64,000 nucleotides of DNA from Bacillus sp. SA1-12 (GTDB lineage: Bacteria; Bacillota; Bacilli; Bacillales; Bacillaceae), in contig NZ_LATZ01000128.1 of assembly GCF_000981385.1 (NCBI RefSeq), positions 186,001 through 250,000 on the forward strand, written 5' to 3'. The notes below the pieces were generated by a model, which saw only the letters and a list, made by a program, of their open reading frames with translations, searched no databases and was not told the DNA's origin. Below are positions 15,210-23,375 of the stretch, in pieces (position 1 is the stretch's first letter; every line of letters begins with the position of its first letter). The position numbers and the translations under genes were made by a program.

Positions 15210-16178
15210 ATGTCAGATTTATTTGCGACATTAAAGGAAAAAGTGAGCGGACAACAAATTAAAATAGTCTTTCCAGAAGGGTTAGATGAACGGATCTTAA
15301 CAGCAGTTAACCGCCTTGCTGGAGAAGGGGTTTTAAAGCCAATTCTTGTTGGAAGCCAGCAAGAAATACAAAAGAAAGCAAATGAGTTAAACCTAACATT
15401 GGATGGCGTTGAAATCTTTGATCCAGCTAACTATGAAGGAATGGACGAGCTAGTTGCGTCATTTGTTGAAAGACGTAAAGGGAAAGCAACTGAAGAGGAT
15501 GCTCGTAAAATATTGTTAGATGAAAATTATTTCGGTACGATGCTTGTCCATGTAGGCAAAGCTCATGGTCTTGTAAGCGGTGCGGCACATTCTACAGCTG
15601 ATACTGTCCGACCGGCGTTACAAATTATTAAAACGAAGGAAGGAATTAAAAAGACTTCCGGCGTCTTCATCATGGTTCGCGGTGATGAGAAATATGTATT
15701 TGCTGATTGTGCAATCAATATTGCACCAGACAGCCAGGATCTTGCAGAAATCGCTATTGCAAGTGCAGAAACAGCGAAAATGTTTGATATTGATCCTCGC
15801 GTAGCCTTGCTAAGCTTTTCAACAAAGGGTTCAGCAAAGTCTCCTGAAACTGAGAAAGTGGCAGATGCAGTAAAGCTTGCAAAGGAGCTTGAGCCAAGGT
15901 TAACATTAGATGGAGAGTTTCAATTTGATGCAGCATTTGTTCCTTCTGTTGCTGAAAAGAAGGCACCTGGTTCTATTCTGAAAGGTGATGCAAATATATT
16001 TGTCTTTCCAAGTCTGGAAGCAGGAAATATTGGCTACAAAATTGCTCAGCGCTTAGGTAATTTTGAAGCGGTTGGTCCGATCCTTCAAGGCTTAAATAAA
16101 CCTGTCAATGATTTATCACGCGGTTGTAATGCAGAGGATGTTTATAAATTAGCGCTGATTACGGCTGCTCAAGCATAA
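15210..16178 (+). CDS. pta: Phosphate acetyltransferase
   Basis: A 322-residue phosphotransacetylase that converts acetyl-CoA and phosphate to acetyl phosphate in overflow metabolism. Signatures include KIVFPEGLDERIL (residues 18-30), VSGAAHSTADTVRPALQIIKT (near 123), VFADCAINIAPD and the C-terminal VFPSLEAGNIGYKIAQRLG with the GP-x-LQGLNKPVNDLSRGC tail. The length is the short, single-domain Bacillus type. ATG 15210 has AGGAGG upstream. It ends at a long perfect terminator. lipL follows downstream, as in B. subtilis, with a tandem-repeat array in between. Confidence 0.97.
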   Translation: MSDLFATLKEKVSGQQIKIVFPEGLDERILTAVNRLAGEGVLKPILVGSQQEIQKKANELNLTLDGVEIFDPANYEGMDELVASFVERRKGKATEEDARKILLDENYFGTMLVHVGKAHGLVSGAAHSTADTVRPALQIIKTKEGIKKTSGVFIMVRGDEKYVFADCAINIAPDSQDLAEIAIASAETAKMFDIDPRVALLSFSTKGSAKSPETEKVADAVKLAKELEPRLTLDGEFQFDAAFVPSVAEKKAPGSILKGDANIFVFPSLEAGNIGYKIAQRLGNFEAVGPILQGLNKPVNDLSRGCNAEDVYKLALITAAQA

Positions 16179-16210
16179 AGTAAAAAGGCTTTGATTCTAA
16201 AGTGTAAAAT

Positions 16211-16248
16211 AAATAAATGACGTGTGAATTGTCACACGTCATTTATTT
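16211..16248. terminator. Perfect 17-bp terminator after pta
   Basis: AAATAAATGACGTGTGA, loop ATTG, then TCACACGTCATTTATTT. The A/T-rich outer stem makes it work in both directions. Confidence 0.85.
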
Positions 16249-16309
16249 GTTTGATCATGGCTAAAATAGAATTTTTATGTTTTTTATACTGTCAGATCAT
16301 ATCCACTGG

Positions 16310-16726
16310 TTTTGTCCCCTAGGAGCGGTATCAAGGCCACCTTTATGTGAATCCATGGAGGGTTTTGTCTCATAGGAGGAGTATCAAGACCACTTTTCAT
16401 GGGGACGTCGAGAGTTTTGTCCCATAGGAGCGGTATCAAGGCCACTTTTCATGGGGACCTCGAGAGTTTTGTCCCCTAGGAGCGGTATCAAGGTCACCTT
16501 CCATGAATACATTGAGAGTTTCGTCCCATAGAGGAGGTATCAAGGCCACTTTCCATGAATACATTGAGAGTTTTGTCCCATAGGGGAGGTATCAAGGCCA
16601 TTTTCCAAGAATCCATAGAGAGATTTGTCCCATAGAAGCAATATCAAGGCCACTTTTAATAAAATCCTCGAGTGTGTTGTCCTCCAGATCCGCTTTCAAA
16701 GACCTTCATTCATTTGGTCTGAGGTT
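16310..16726. repeat. Tandem array of eight ~52-bp repeats
   Basis: Unit starts (TTTTGTCCC-like) are at 16310, 16363, 16415, 16467, 16519, 16571, 16623 and 16675. The spacing is 53 once and then 52 throughout. Each unit carries TTTTGTCCCATAGGAG, GGTATCAAGGCCACTTTTC and a variable A/T- or G-rich tail ending GAGAG. Units 2-6 are very alike, and units 1, 7 and 8 are more worn. Since 52 is not a multiple of three, the array is not a coding repeat. It lies between the pta terminator and lipL, with no coding frame across it. Confidence 0.92.
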
Positions 16727-16927
16727 CTTTCATCTATATGATATTACACATTATCATGTGAGACTCGTTATCAGCATGGCAGTGCAATTAATATAAGCAT
16801 CATTTAACCGAGTCCTTTGATTATAAATCGGAGCTTTTAACAATTTTTTAATAAGGTCTAAATTGCTTGTATTTTTAAGTGATATAATAAAAGATGAAAA
16901 ATGTTTAATTTAAGGGAGTAACATGGT

Positions 16928-17785
16928 ATGAACCTTTCATCATCAGCGTCACTAATCAGTCAACCTGAGTGGCGTATCATAGATCAATCAACTCTTGGTC
17001 CGCAATTTGAGGCCAAGCATTCATTTGCCATTGATGATACCTTGTGCGCAAGTGTGGGCAAGCATGAATCACAGGCAACTGCCCGGACCTGGGTGCATCA
17101 CAATACGATCGTTCTTGGGATTCAAGATACAAAGCTTCCTTATTTAGAGGACGGCGTCCAATTCTTGAGAGAACAGGGCTGCCATGTCATCGTCCGAAAT
17201 TCAGGAGGACTTGCGGTCGTTTTGGATAAAGATGTCTTAAATATTTCACTAATCTTCCCCGATCAAGAAAAAGGCATTGATATTAATCGCGGATATGATG
17301 CAATGCTCGACTTGATTAAATATATGCTGGGTGACAATGGCGATAAAATTGAAGCACGTGAGATTGTCGGTTCCTATTGTCCTGGAAGCTATGATCTCAG
17401 TATAAATGGCAAGAAATTTGCAGGTATTTCTCAGAGAAGGCTGCGCGGCGGGGTGGCGGTGCAAATCTATCTATGTGTAGCTGGCAGCGGCAGTGAGCGC
17501 GCTGATTTGATCCGCCAATTTTATGACATTTCCTTAAAAAACGAACAAACGAAATTTAGTTATCCTAAGATAGTTCCTGACACAATGGCATCATTAAGTG
17601 AATTGCTGCAGATTGACTTAACTGTTGAAAAGCTGATATTTAGGCTTTTAACAGCTCTAAAAGAGCACAGTCAGCGACTTCTTCCTTCATCCTTAACAGC
17701 GGAAGAGCAGCTGGTATTTCAGCAAAATTTATTAAGAATGATTGAGCGAAATGAAAAAGTTTTTCTAAAGAAGAATGAGGGATAA
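16928..17785 (+). CDS. lipL: Octanoyl-[GcvH]:protein N-octanoyltransferase
   Basis: A 285-residue amidotransferase of the BPL/LplA/LipB fold. In Bacillus it moves octanoyl groups from GcvH to the E2 subunits of 2-oxoacid dehydrogenases, an essential step in lipoate assembly. The catalytic cysteine lies in VGSYCPGSYDL (Cys151, equivalent to Cys150 of B. subtilis LipL). VRNSGGLAVVLD and NGKKFAGISQRR are also typical. The start ATG 16928 follows AGGGAG; ATG 16922 is out of frame with an immediate stop. cutC begins 3 bases after the stop, so the two are co-transcribed. Confidence 0.94.
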   Translation: MNLSSSASLISQPEWRIIDQSTLGPQFEAKHSFAIDDTLCASVGKHESQATARTWVHHNTIVLGIQDTKLPYLEDGVQFLREQGCHVIVRNSGGLAVVLDKDVLNISLIFPDQEKGIDINRGYDAMLDLIKYMLGDNGDKIEAREIVGSYCPGSYDLSINGKKFAGISQRRLRGGVAVQIYLCVAGSGSERADLIRQFYDISLKNEQTKFSYPKIVPDTMASLSELLQIDLTVEKLIFRLLTALKEHSQRLLPSSLTAEEQLVFQQNLLRMIERNEKVFLKKNEG

Positions 17786-17788
17786 AAC

Positions 17789-18484
17789 ATGAGCAAACTG
17801 GAAGTGATTGTATTAAATGAGCAAGATGCCGAAATGGCTGAGGCGTATGGGGCTGATCGGCTTGAACTGGTGACTGCCATTGGTGAAGGCGGATTAACTC
17901 CTAGCTATGGGGTCATCAAACGGGTGGTCAATCGTGTCAATATTCCTGTTATGGTAATGATTCGTCCTCACAGCCATTCCTTTGTTTATCAAAAGGAGGA
18001 ATGGGATGTCATGAGAGAGGACATAAAAATGGCCAAGGAGCTTGGGGCGTCAGGTATTGTGTTTGGAGGTTTAACCGCAAAGGGATCAGTGGATTTTTCC
18101 ATCCTTGAAATGGTTGTAAAAGAAGCCGGCAGCATGTCGGTTACCTTTCACCGTGCGATTGATGAAGCAATGCCTATTGAGATTTATAAGTCATTATGTG
18201 AATCAGGACTAAAGATCAACCAAGTGTTAACCTCTGGTGGAAGACCTAACGTAATGGAAGGTTTACAAACATTGCGTGATTTAGTGGAGGACTCTGTCAA
18301 CGGTACGGATAAACCGGTTATTATGCCGGGTTCAGGGCTTGGTTTACACAATATTGAATTCGTCCATGAAACATTGCAGGCTCCATACTACCATTTTGGC
18401 TCAGGCGTGCGAAAAAATGGAGATTTTCGTTATACAATCGATGGGGGGATCCTTGAAAGGATTAAAGAGATTGTTACCAGGTAA
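17789..18484 (+). CDS. cutC: CutC family protein
   Basis: A 231-residue TIM-barrel protein of the CutC copper-homeostasis family. The N-terminal EAYGADRLELVTAIGEGGLTPSYG (about residues 17-40) and MVMIRPHSHSF are family hallmarks, followed by TFHRAIDE and QVLTSGG. CutC was linked to copper tolerance in enterobacteria, but the biochemical role is uncertain. It follows lipL with a 3-base gap and a GAGGGAT-like site inside the lipL end. The short version (about 230 residues) is usual for Bacilli. Confidence 0.92.
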   Translation: MSKLEVIVLNEQDAEMAEAYGADRLELVTAIGEGGLTPSYGVIKRVVNRVNIPVMVMIRPHSHSFVYQKEEWDVMREDIKMAKELGASGIVFGGLTAKGSVDFSILEMVVKEAGSMSVTFHRAIDEAMPIEIYKSLCESGLKINQVLTSGGRPNVMEGLQTLRDLVEDSVNGTDKPVIMPGSGLGLHNIEFVHETLQAPYYHFGSGVRKNGDFRYTIDGGILERIKEIVTR

Positions 18485-18572
18485 GCCTGGTGAAACAGAG
18501 ACAAAAAATGAATGTCTAGATTTAAGAGGATCCTTAATGTATTGGAATATGATGAACCAATAACCAAATTAT

Positions 18573-18660
18573 GCTATAATAATAGAGTCAAAAGGAAATC
18601 GGCAATGACCCGGTTTCCTTTCCTTGAGAATTCTTCCAGAGATAAATGGAAGCGTTTCCT
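18573..18660 (+). promoter_or_regulatory. Promoter, leader hairpin and cre site before the AraC-type regulator
   Basis: An extended -10 (TG-C-TATAAT, TATAAT at 18575-18580) is followed by a 12-bp hairpin at 18591-18621 (AAAGGAAATCGG / CCGGTTTCCTTT) and by ATGGAAGCGTTTCCT at 18646-18660. The last is a full match to the cre consensus WTGNAANCGNWNNCW. CcpA bound there would block transcription of the regulator when preferred sugars are present. The hairpin may instead be the cutC terminator. Confidence 0.6.
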
Positions 18661-18730
18661 TTGTTGGGATCGATCTTACGCGTGACTTTACATAATGAAT
18701 CGCTTAGAAAAAAATATAGGGGGTGGGGAT

Positions 18731-20989
18731 TTGCTGCGTAATAGGATTAAATCTAGACTATTATATAAATATATCATCTCCTATCTGCTCGTTTTTCTTG
18801 TTCCTTTTTTTATCATGAGTATGATTATTTACTTTCATTCAGTGGCTAGCCTTCGCGATGAAATAGAACAATCGAACATTAATAAATTAGAACAAGTTGA
18901 ATCCATTACAAATGAACGAATGAAAGAATTAGAGACACTGGCAGCAAGAATTTCTTACGATCCTAGGCTTACGCCCTATATGATCAGACATGGCTATTAT
19001 AGCGGGGAAGCTATTGAAGAATTAAAAAAATATAAAGCAAATAGCTCGATTATTGAAGAACTATTTGTCTATTATCATCATGATGAAAGAATTTATTCCA
19101 CTAACGGCTCATATTCAATAGATGCTTTTATGCAAAAAAAGTATCATTTCGGTGAATGGGAAAAAGAGGAAGTTATTAGTGATTTACATTCGAAAACTCC
19201 TTTTATAAAGCCTATTAATAACGTTGTAATTAATAATGAAAAGCACAAGAATATGATCGCTTACTTATACCCAATCACCCCCAACAGTCATAATCCTTAT
19301 GGCACAGTTATGTATTTTATTGAAGAATCGACAATAACAGACCTTATTCAAAATATATTAGGTGAATATGACGGCAATGTCTATATTATCAATGAGCATA
19401 ATCAAGTGATCGCTTCTGCGAATAATGATCAATCCATTACTGAGAAACAAGTAAAGTCCCTTCCGATTGGTCAATTCGGGGTAAAGAATGTTGAGTTAAA
19501 TGGAAATGAGTATTCGCTTGTATCTGTAAATTCTGAGTTAAGCGGCTGGAAATTTATCACGTTGATGGATGCTGATCAATTTTTTCAACGGTTAGATAAT
19601 ACGACAATTTTAATCGTTGCCATGTTAATTGCCCTGTTAATTGCAGGCTTAATATTGGCAGTATTACTTGGGAAATATCAATATAAACCAATCCAGAAAC
19701 TATTTGAAATGACAAATACGTCTATCAGGAAAAAGGTTGAGCTGGAAGGAGAAAATGAACTAGAAACCATCCGCAAGACGATTACACATGTATTTGAAGA
19801 CCACCAGATTTTAAATGAGACGATGTATTTACAAAAGCCTTTTGCAAGAGACCAGTTTCTCGTGAAGCTATTAAAGGGTGATTTGGGAAATACTGGTGAA
19901 ATAAATGCGTTGTTGGAAACGTTAAATATAAAAATGAAGAAGGGTCGTTATTTTGTTGCGATTGTTTACTTTGAAAAAGGAGCTTTTGTAGAGGATAATT
20001 TGGAAGAGCGGGAAAAAGTCTTTAGTAACCTTTCAAATATTTCCTTAGAAAGTGCCACAGCGTATGGGATTGATTTATTTTATCAGGATGCAATGGCGTT
20101 AATTATTAGTATCGATCAAATAGGAGAAGAAGCGGAAGTTGAACGCCGCAAGCTTGTTCCGCAGATTCAAAAGTATATTAAAGATACTTGTCATTTTGAT
20201 CCCACAATTGGGGTCGGTGGACTTTATGATGAAAAAAGTCGGATCAATCGATCTTATATTGAGGCACTTGCAACGTTGGAATATAAATTTGCAAAGCCGC
20301 AGGGAAGTGTCATCTACTTTGAGGAAATTGTCATACAGCCAGAACAGTCCCTCGGATATCCAAAGGAGGAGCAAATGAAGCTTGCTCAAAGTTTAAAACA
20401 AGGGGATCAGGTTGTTGCAGCTGAAACGTTGCGGATTATCTTTACAAATTTGGCTAATAAAGATTTATCTGTTCAAGTTTTAAAATGCATCTGCTTTGAT
20501 ATTATCAATACCGTTGTGAAAACAGCTTCTGAAATGGGCTTGAATAGATCAATTAAGGATTTCAATGCAATAGCAGATTTTCATTCGATTGAACAGCTGC
20601 AAAAACAGCTTCACACGTTAATAATGACGATATGTATAGAGGTACAAAATAAGAAAGAAAGCCATAATGATAAATTAAGAAATGATATTTTGGATTATAT
20701 TAATGAAAACTATCATCATTATGATCTATCTTTAGAAAGTATCGCTATTAAGTTTCAACTATCAGTATCGTATGTTAGCCGTTTTATAAAAGGGCAAACA
20801 GGTGTGACATTTACACAGTATCTACAAGACCTCCGTATGGAAGATGTAAAGAAGCAATTAAAGGAGACAGATAAGTCCATTAAAGAAATTGTTATTCAAG
20901 CGGGGTATTTGGATGTTGCAAATTTTACCCGTAAGTTTAAGAAAATAGTAGGAGTAACCCCTGGACAATATCGTAATTTAAGCAGGTAA
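18731..20989 (+). CDS. Membrane-bound AraC-family regulator with extracellular sensor domain
   Basis: A 752-residue regulator of the type found before Lpl/Ytc-like sugar ABC operons. A short basic N-terminus is followed by a membrane span (about residues 15-35), a ~250-residue extracellular sensor likely of Cache type, a second span (about 297-317, ILIVAMLIALLIAGLILAVLLG) and a linker. Two AraC-type helix-turn-helix motifs lie at the C-terminus (LSLESIAIKFQLSVSYVSRFIK and SIKEIVIQAGYLDVANFTRKFKK, GVTPGQYR). The TTG at 18731 is chosen because GGGGGTGGGG stands before it; ATG 18695 is in frame but lacks a ribosome site. It probably activates the downstream ABC operon in response to an oligosaccharide. 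Confidence 0.9.
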   Translation: MLRNRIKSRLLYKYIISYLLVFLVPFFIMSMIIYFHSVASLRDEIEQSNINKLEQVESITNERMKELETLAARISYDPRLTPYMIRHGYYSGEAIEELKKYKANSSIIEELFVYYHHDERIYSTNGSYSIDAFMQKKYHFGEWEKEEVISDLHSKTPFIKPINNVVINNEKHKNMIAYLYPITPNSHNPYGTVMYFIEESTITDLIQNILGEYDGNVYIINEHNQVIASANNDQSITEKQVKSLPIGQFGVKNVELNGNEYSLVSVNSELSGWKFITLMDADQFFQRLDNTTILIVAMLIALLIAGLILAVLLGKYQYKPIQKLFEMTNTSIRKKVELEGENELETIRKTITHVFEDHQILNETMYLQKPFARDQFLVKLLKGDLGNTGEINALLETLNIKMKKGRYFVAIVYFEKGAFVEDNLEEREKVFSNLSNISLESATAYGIDLFYQDAMALIISIDQIGEEAEVERRKLVPQIQKYIKDTCHFDPTIGVGGLYDEKSRINRSYIEALATLEYKFAKPQGSVIYFEEIVIQPEQSLGYPKEEQMKLAQSLKQGDQVVAAETLRIIFTNLANKDLSVQVLKCICFDIINTVVKTASEMGLNRSIKDFNAIADFHSIEQLQKQLHTLIMTICIEVQNKKESHNDKLRNDILDYINENYHHYDLSLESIAIKFQLSVSYVSRFIKGQTGVTFTQYLQDLRMEDVKKQLKETDKSIKEIVIQAGYLDVANFTRKFKKIVGVTPGQYRNLSR

Positions 20990-21002
20990 TCTAATACCTG
21001 TT

Positions 21003-21037
21003 AAGGTCATGATTTTATTAAAAATCATGACCTTTTT
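21003..21037 (+). terminator. Terminator after the AraC-type regulator
   Basis: AAGGTCATGATTTT pairs perfectly with AAAATCATGACCTT and is followed by TTT. It separates the regulator from the ABC operon. Confidence 0.85.
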
Positions 21038-21258
21038 CTGTTTAGCTAATTCTAAATGATTTTAAAAAGGGGTTTATTCAAGATAACCTGAAAAAAACCT
21101 GCAGATGAAAATCCACTTTACCATTTGGCAGCCGCTGATAGCCCTATTAACAAGAAAAACATGCCTATGTAAAGGATGACATAGTTGAGCAAGATTGACA
21201 TATTGCCAACGGTTTAGAGCCTTTTATGGCAAGTCTAAGCAAAATTAGAGAGGTATTC

Positions 21259-21315
21259 TTGACAAGGCTTGATGAAAATAACATATTGATTACATTTACA
21301 AGAAAGCGCTAACAT
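21259..21315 (+). promoter_or_regulatory. Promoter and cre-like site of the glycoside ABC operon
   Basis: TTGACA (21259-21264), a 17-base spacer, then CATATT (21282-21287). AGAAAGCGCTAACA at 21301-21314 matches the cre consensus with one mismatch and would sit at about +8 to +21, where CcpA acts as a block. The regulator may bind upstream in 21040-21258, where I see no clear palindrome. Confidence 0.6.
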
Positions 21316-21354
21316 GAAGGCAGATCATATACATTCCAAGGAGGGGTTACCTAA

Positions 21355-22356
21355 ATGAGTTCGAGTACGGCAACTTCAAGACTGCAACAAGAAGAGGAAT
21401 TGAATAAAGTGTCTATGAACCCCCATAAAGTAAAGCGGGAAAAACCACAAAGATTAAAGAGGAGCAAAAAGATTCTGCAAAACTGGCAGCTTTACTTGTT
21501 TGTCTTGCCAGCATTTTTATACTTTCTAATCTTTCATTACATCCCAATGTACGGGGTACAAATTGCGTTTAAAAATTTCATTCCAACATTAGGCATATGG
21601 GGAAGCGAATGGGTTGGATTTGAACATTTTATTCGATTTTTCCAATCTTATTATTTTTGGGACTTAATCAAAAATACTTTAGGGATTAGTATTTACGAAT
21701 TAATTGTCGGTTTTCCATTGCCTATTATATTAGCTTTGGCATTAAACGAGGCAAAAGACAGTGTATTTAAGCGAACGGTACAGACGGTTACATATGCGCC
21801 TCATTTTATTTCCGTTGTTGTCATGTCAGGGATGATCATCGCCTTTTTGGCCCCGACAACAGGGATAATTAACCATGCTATTCAACTACTAGGTTTCGAA
21901 CCTATTTCATTTTTAAGTGAACCTGCTTGGTTTAAAACAGTTTATGTATTGTCAGGAGTCTGGCAAAGTACAGGGTGGGGAACGATTATTTACCTTGCCG
22001 CACTTGCCGGTGTAGATCCGCAGCATCATGAAGCAGCAATTGTTGACGGGGCGTCACGCTTACAACGAATCTGGTATATAAATATTCCTGCAATTGTTCC
22101 CACAATGATTATTTTACTTATTATGAATGTTGGGAGCATTATGGCGCTGGGTTTTGAGAAAATTTTATTATTACAAAATCCGCTTAACCTCGAGTCTTCG
22201 AATGTCATAGCGACGTTTGTTTATCAGGCAGGTTTATTAGATGCCCAGTATAGTTTTGCTTCAGCAGTCGGGCTATTCAACGCCATTATAAATGCTATAT
22301 TACTTATAACCGTAAACAAGATTGCGAAAAAGACCAGTGAGACAAGTCTATGGTAA
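21355..22356 (+). CDS. Sugar ABC transporter permease, LplB-like
   Basis: A 333-residue inner-membrane permease with six predicted spans after a ~45-residue basic cytoplasmic N-terminus. NWQLYLFVLPAFLYFLIFHYIPMYGVQIAF is typical of LplB/YtcP-type carbohydrate permeases. The EAA loop EAAIVDGASRLQRIWYINIP (around residue 225) contacts the ATPase. The start ATG 21355 has AAGGAGGGG. The second permease gene begins 10 bases after its stop. No ATPase gene is present in the locus, so a shared MsmX-type ATPase would be needed. Confidence 0.92.
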   Translation: MSSSTATSRLQQEEELNKVSMNPHKVKREKPQRLKRSKKILQNWQLYLFVLPAFLYFLIFHYIPMYGVQIAFKNFIPTLGIWGSEWVGFEHFIRFFQSYYFWDLIKNTLGISIYELIVGFPLPIILALALNEAKDSVFKRTVQTVTYAPHFISVVVMSGMIIAFLAPTTGIINHAIQLLGFEPISFLSEPAWFKTVYVLSGVWQSTGWGTIIYLAALAGVDPQHHEAAIVDGASRLQRIWYINIPAIVPTMIILLIMNVGSIMALGFEKILLLQNPLNLESSNVIATFVYQAGLLDAQYSFASAVGLFNAIINAILLITVNKIAKKTSETSLW

Positions 22357-22366
22357 GGAGGAACCT

Positions 22367-23272
22367 ATGAATACTTCAATACATGAAACTAAGACTGATA
22401 AAATTTTCAAGGGATTCATTTATCTTTTTCTCACCGGTGCACTAGTGATTGTACTTTATCCATTGATTTACATTGTAAGTGCATCTATTAGCGACCCGGC
22501 AGCTGTAAACTCAGGGGAAATGTGGCTTCTTCCAAAAGGAATAACATTTGAGGGCTACAAGCTTATTTTCGAAAATGGCGATATATGGAGAGGGTATCTC
22601 AACACGATCTTTTACACCGTTCTAGGTACTTTTGTGAACTTAGCCGTTACCATCCCGGCAGCATACGCACTATCGCGAAAGGATTTTGCCGGCAGAAATA
22701 TTCTTATGGGAATGTTTGTCCTGACGATGTTTTTTAGCGGCGGATTAATTCCAACCTATTTAGTTGTAAAAAATCTAGGTATGATCGACACCATTTGGGC
22801 AATGGTCTTACCTAATGCTGCTGCCGTATGGAACATCGTTGTTGCACGCGTGTTTTTCCAAACATCTATACCAAAAGGGTTGGAAGAGGCAGCAATTATT
22901 GATGGTGCTTCAAATTTTAAAATGTTTATCAAAATTATTTTGCCTCTATCGGCACCAATTATAGCGGTTATGGCGTTATTCTATGGTGTTGGCCATTGGA
23001 ATGGCTATTTTAACGCATTAATCTACTTATCTGACAAACAAATGTTTCCGCTTCAATTGGTTTTAAGAGAAATCCTAGTCTTGCAAGAAATGTCATCACA
23101 AGGCACAAATTTAACGGGAAGTATGGCTGAAGCCCTTCATAGCAAGCAGCAGCTTTCAGCCGTTATTAAGTATGGGGTCATGATTGTCTCTACCCTTCCG
23201 ATCATTATCGTTTATCCATTTTTACAACGTTATTTTGTCAAAGGGGTTATGATAGGTTCATTAAAAGGATAA
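22367..23272 (+). CDS. Sugar ABC transporter permease, LplC/YtcP-like
   Basis: A 301-residue partner permease with six spans. The EAA loop is EEAAIIDGASNFKMFIKIILPLS (around residue 188), and the C-terminus PFLQRYFVKGVMIGSLKG is a hallmark of this class. The ATG 22367 has AAGGAGG; an upstream in-frame start would overlap the first permease. It forms the heterodimeric channel with the previous gene. Confidence 0.92.
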   Translation: MNTSIHETKTDKIFKGFIYLFLTGALVIVLYPLIYIVSASISDPAAVNSGEMWLLPKGITFEGYKLIFENGDIWRGYLNTIFYTVLGTFVNLAVTIPAAYALSRKDFAGRNILMGMFVLTMFFSGGLIPTYLVVKNLGMIDTIWAMVLPNAAAVWNIVVARVFFQTSIPKGLEEAAIIDGASNFKMFIKIILPLSAPIIAVMALFYGVGHWNGYFNALIYLSDKQMFPLQLVLREILVLQEMSSQGTNLTGSMAEALHSKQQLSAVIKYGVMIVSTLPIIIVYPFLQRYFVKGVMIGSLKG

Positions 23273-23375
23273 GAAGGAAGGACATCCAGATTGAGAGATT
23301 TAAGGGGGTGATGATGTAAAAAAGCGTCATTCAAAGTTAGGTTTTATGTTTGGAAAAATGAAAGGGGATGCAAGG

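Noticed and set aside
16310..16726. CRISPR array
   Set aside because: The 52-bp units abut each other and vary along their whole length. There are no unique spacers of constant length between identical repeats and no cas genes nearby.
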